A stretch of 6,090 nucleotides of DNA from Desulfohalobiaceae bacterium. GTDB taxonomy: Bacteria > Desulfobacterota > Desulfovibrionia > Desulfovibrionales > Desulfothermaceae. This document shows positions 5,349-6,090 of the stretch, one piece after another (positions within the stretch are counted from its first letter, which is position 1; each line of letters opens with the position of its first letter). A program made the translations under genes and the position numbers. The notes under the pieces are model-generated. The model saw only the letters and a program-made list of their open reading frames with translations. It had not been told where the DNA came from and did not search any database. Location: NCBI GenBank assembly GCA_021737525.1, contig JAIPDU010000106.1, positions 1 to 6,090 of the forward strand. Direction: 5' to 3'.

Positions 5349-6090
5349 TCAAGTTGATCTTAATATCCAGTTCCACCCGGTCATTGATCTTAGGCTTTGT
5401 GGAGAAAGCTCCAAGCGTTTTAGGCCTCGAACAGCCTGAGCCATAGCTGCCCCCAACGAGTTGAATACACGATTCGCGAATTCTTTCTCCCGAAGCTCTT
5501 CCCAGAGGCGCTCCACGGGATTGAGTTCTGGTGAATAGGGCGGAAGCCTTATAAGCGCCATATTCGGAGGAACATGAAGTTGCTTGGCCCGATGAGAAGG
5601 AGCTCCGTCGATAACCATAACAATGTATTCATCTGGATGTTGTCGTGACACGTGGCGCAGAAAGCTTTGCATGGTTATCCTGTCCATCTTTGGAGCCACC
5701 ATCCAGTCCAAGGCTCCATCTTCAGGGCTCACTGCTGCGTACGCATAGGAGTATTCACGTACCAATGCCACCTTTACCAACGGCCGAAGAGGCGCGGGAG
5801 CCCAACAACGTCGAGGGTCGTTCATACGCCCGAACCGCGCTTCATCCTGAAACATTAACCGGACGGGGAGCCCTTCTGTGTTTCCTTCGACTGCTTTCGC
5901 CAATGTTTCTGGGAGTTTTTTTTAAACTCCTCTTGAGCCTGTTGCGTATTCACGCTTGGGGTGACAGGTATCCGGAGCCACCTTTCTCCATCCATGTCGA
6001 GCCAGCATACGATAAACGGTCGATGCAGCAACCTGTCTCCCCAGTCGCTCTTCAAGGGCGGCATGAATTGGCGGCACAACCAGGACTCCG
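5349..6090 (-). pseudogene. IS630-family transposase, 5'-incomplete, interrupted by an in-frame stop
   Basis: Reading leftward from the window edge, one frame gives VVPPIHAALEERLGRQV and then STVYRMLARHGWRKVAPDT with HPKREYAT, typical of the DNA-binding part of IS630 transposases. The same frame hits TAA at 5922-5924 and then resumes with KKLPETLAKAVEGN. It continues through the DDE catalytic domain: MFQDEARFG (first Asp), VMVIDGAPSH (second Asp), PPYSPELNPVERLWEEL (Glu), ending WNWILRST before TGA (5349-5351). Across the stop, the conserved AQEEFKK segment is readable only in a neighbouring frame (5918-5938). This implies one extra base near 5939-5945 and one missing A in the A8 run. The catalytic triad is intact, so the element may be recently inactivated, or the frame may be restored by slippage. 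The N-terminus lies beyond base 6090. Confidence 0.85.
5916..5923 (-). other. A8 slippery run within the transposase gene
   Basis: Eight consecutive A on the coding (minus) strand, preceded by TTT and followed by CTCCC. In the frame that reads AQEEFKK, the codons form A-AAA-AAC, a -1 slippery heptamer; slipping there restores the frame of the DDE domain (KKKLPETLA). Transcriptional slippage on the run could do the same. This accounts for only one of the two frame changes seen. Confidence 0.5.

Larger units (their letters stand above)
5307..6090 (-). mobile_element. IS630-family insertion sequence, partial (continues past the right edge)
   Basis: The element is identified by its transposase. 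Its window-internal end must lie between the last residues of the RES remnant (about 5305) and the transposase stop (5349). A TA dinucleotide at 5305-5306 is a candidate target-site edge, since IS630 elements insert at TA; another TA lies at 5334-5335. An A8 run sits at 5309-5316, just inside the first candidate. The other end is outside the window, so terminal inverted repeats and the target duplication cannot be checked and the boundary given is approximate. Confidence 0.7.

Noticed and set aside
5083..5439. A 118-residue open frame on the plus strand with a plausible start
   Set aside because: It has no domain. It crosses the RES remnant, the IS boundary and the end of the transposase, all readable on the other strand, so it is a chance frame across a junction.
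5855..6079. A 74-residue minus-strand frame as a separate small gene
   Set aside because: Most of it is out of frame with the conserved transposase N-terminal region. Only its QAQEEFKK end is meaningful, as part of the frameshifted transposase.
1..6090. CRISPR array, tRNA or rRNA genes
   Set aside because: I saw no regularly spaced direct repeats, and no tRNA cloverleaf or rRNA signature on either strand by eye.

Overview
This is an ordinary bacterial chromosomal stretch with one mobile, decaying edge. The main genes are GC-rich. The gene types (a single-domain Old Yellow Enzyme, a ferredoxin-type aldo/keto reductase, a hibernation factor fused to a cold-shock domain) would suit an anaerobic or facultative Gram-negative bacterium, possibly a Desulfobacterota-type sulfate reducer. 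That placement is inference from gene content; no marker gene is present to settle it.

Layout. Bases 1-143 are an unassigned edge. A flavin oxidoreductase gene of the Old Yellow Enzyme family lies on the minus strand (154-1257), and a perfect 24-bp palindrome sits over its stop codon, probably as a terminator. A 535-base divergent intergenic region follows (1258-1792), with several small inverted repeats and no convincing gene. On the plus strand is a 207-residue protein with an HPF/RaiA ribosome-hibernation domain and a C-terminal cold-shock-like domain (1793-2416). After a 356-base gap comes a probable two-gene plus-strand operon: a 3-hydroxyisobutyryl-CoA hydrolase-like crotonase (2773-3867), then 27 bases later an aldo/keto reductase with a C-terminal iron-sulfur domain (3895-5040).

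The right end is a small graveyard. On the minus strand, 5131 to about 5305 holds the C-terminal end of a RES-domain toxin, broken by at least one frameshift. It stops abruptly where an IS630-family insertion sequence begins. The IS630 transposase (minus, 5349 to beyond 6090) has its catalytic residues but contains an in-frame TAA within an A8 run, with a short conserved segment readable only in another frame.

How the genes may work together. The crotonase and the reductase are probably co-transcribed and suggest acyl-CoA metabolism next to a redox step, but no shared pathway can be proven from this window. The oxidoreductase and the hibernation factor are divergently transcribed and look functionally unrelated. 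I see no convincing new multi-gene system. The most informative observation is the RES toxin remnant cut by the insertion sequence, which predicts that the rest of the toxin-antitoxin locus lies beyond the right edge of the window.
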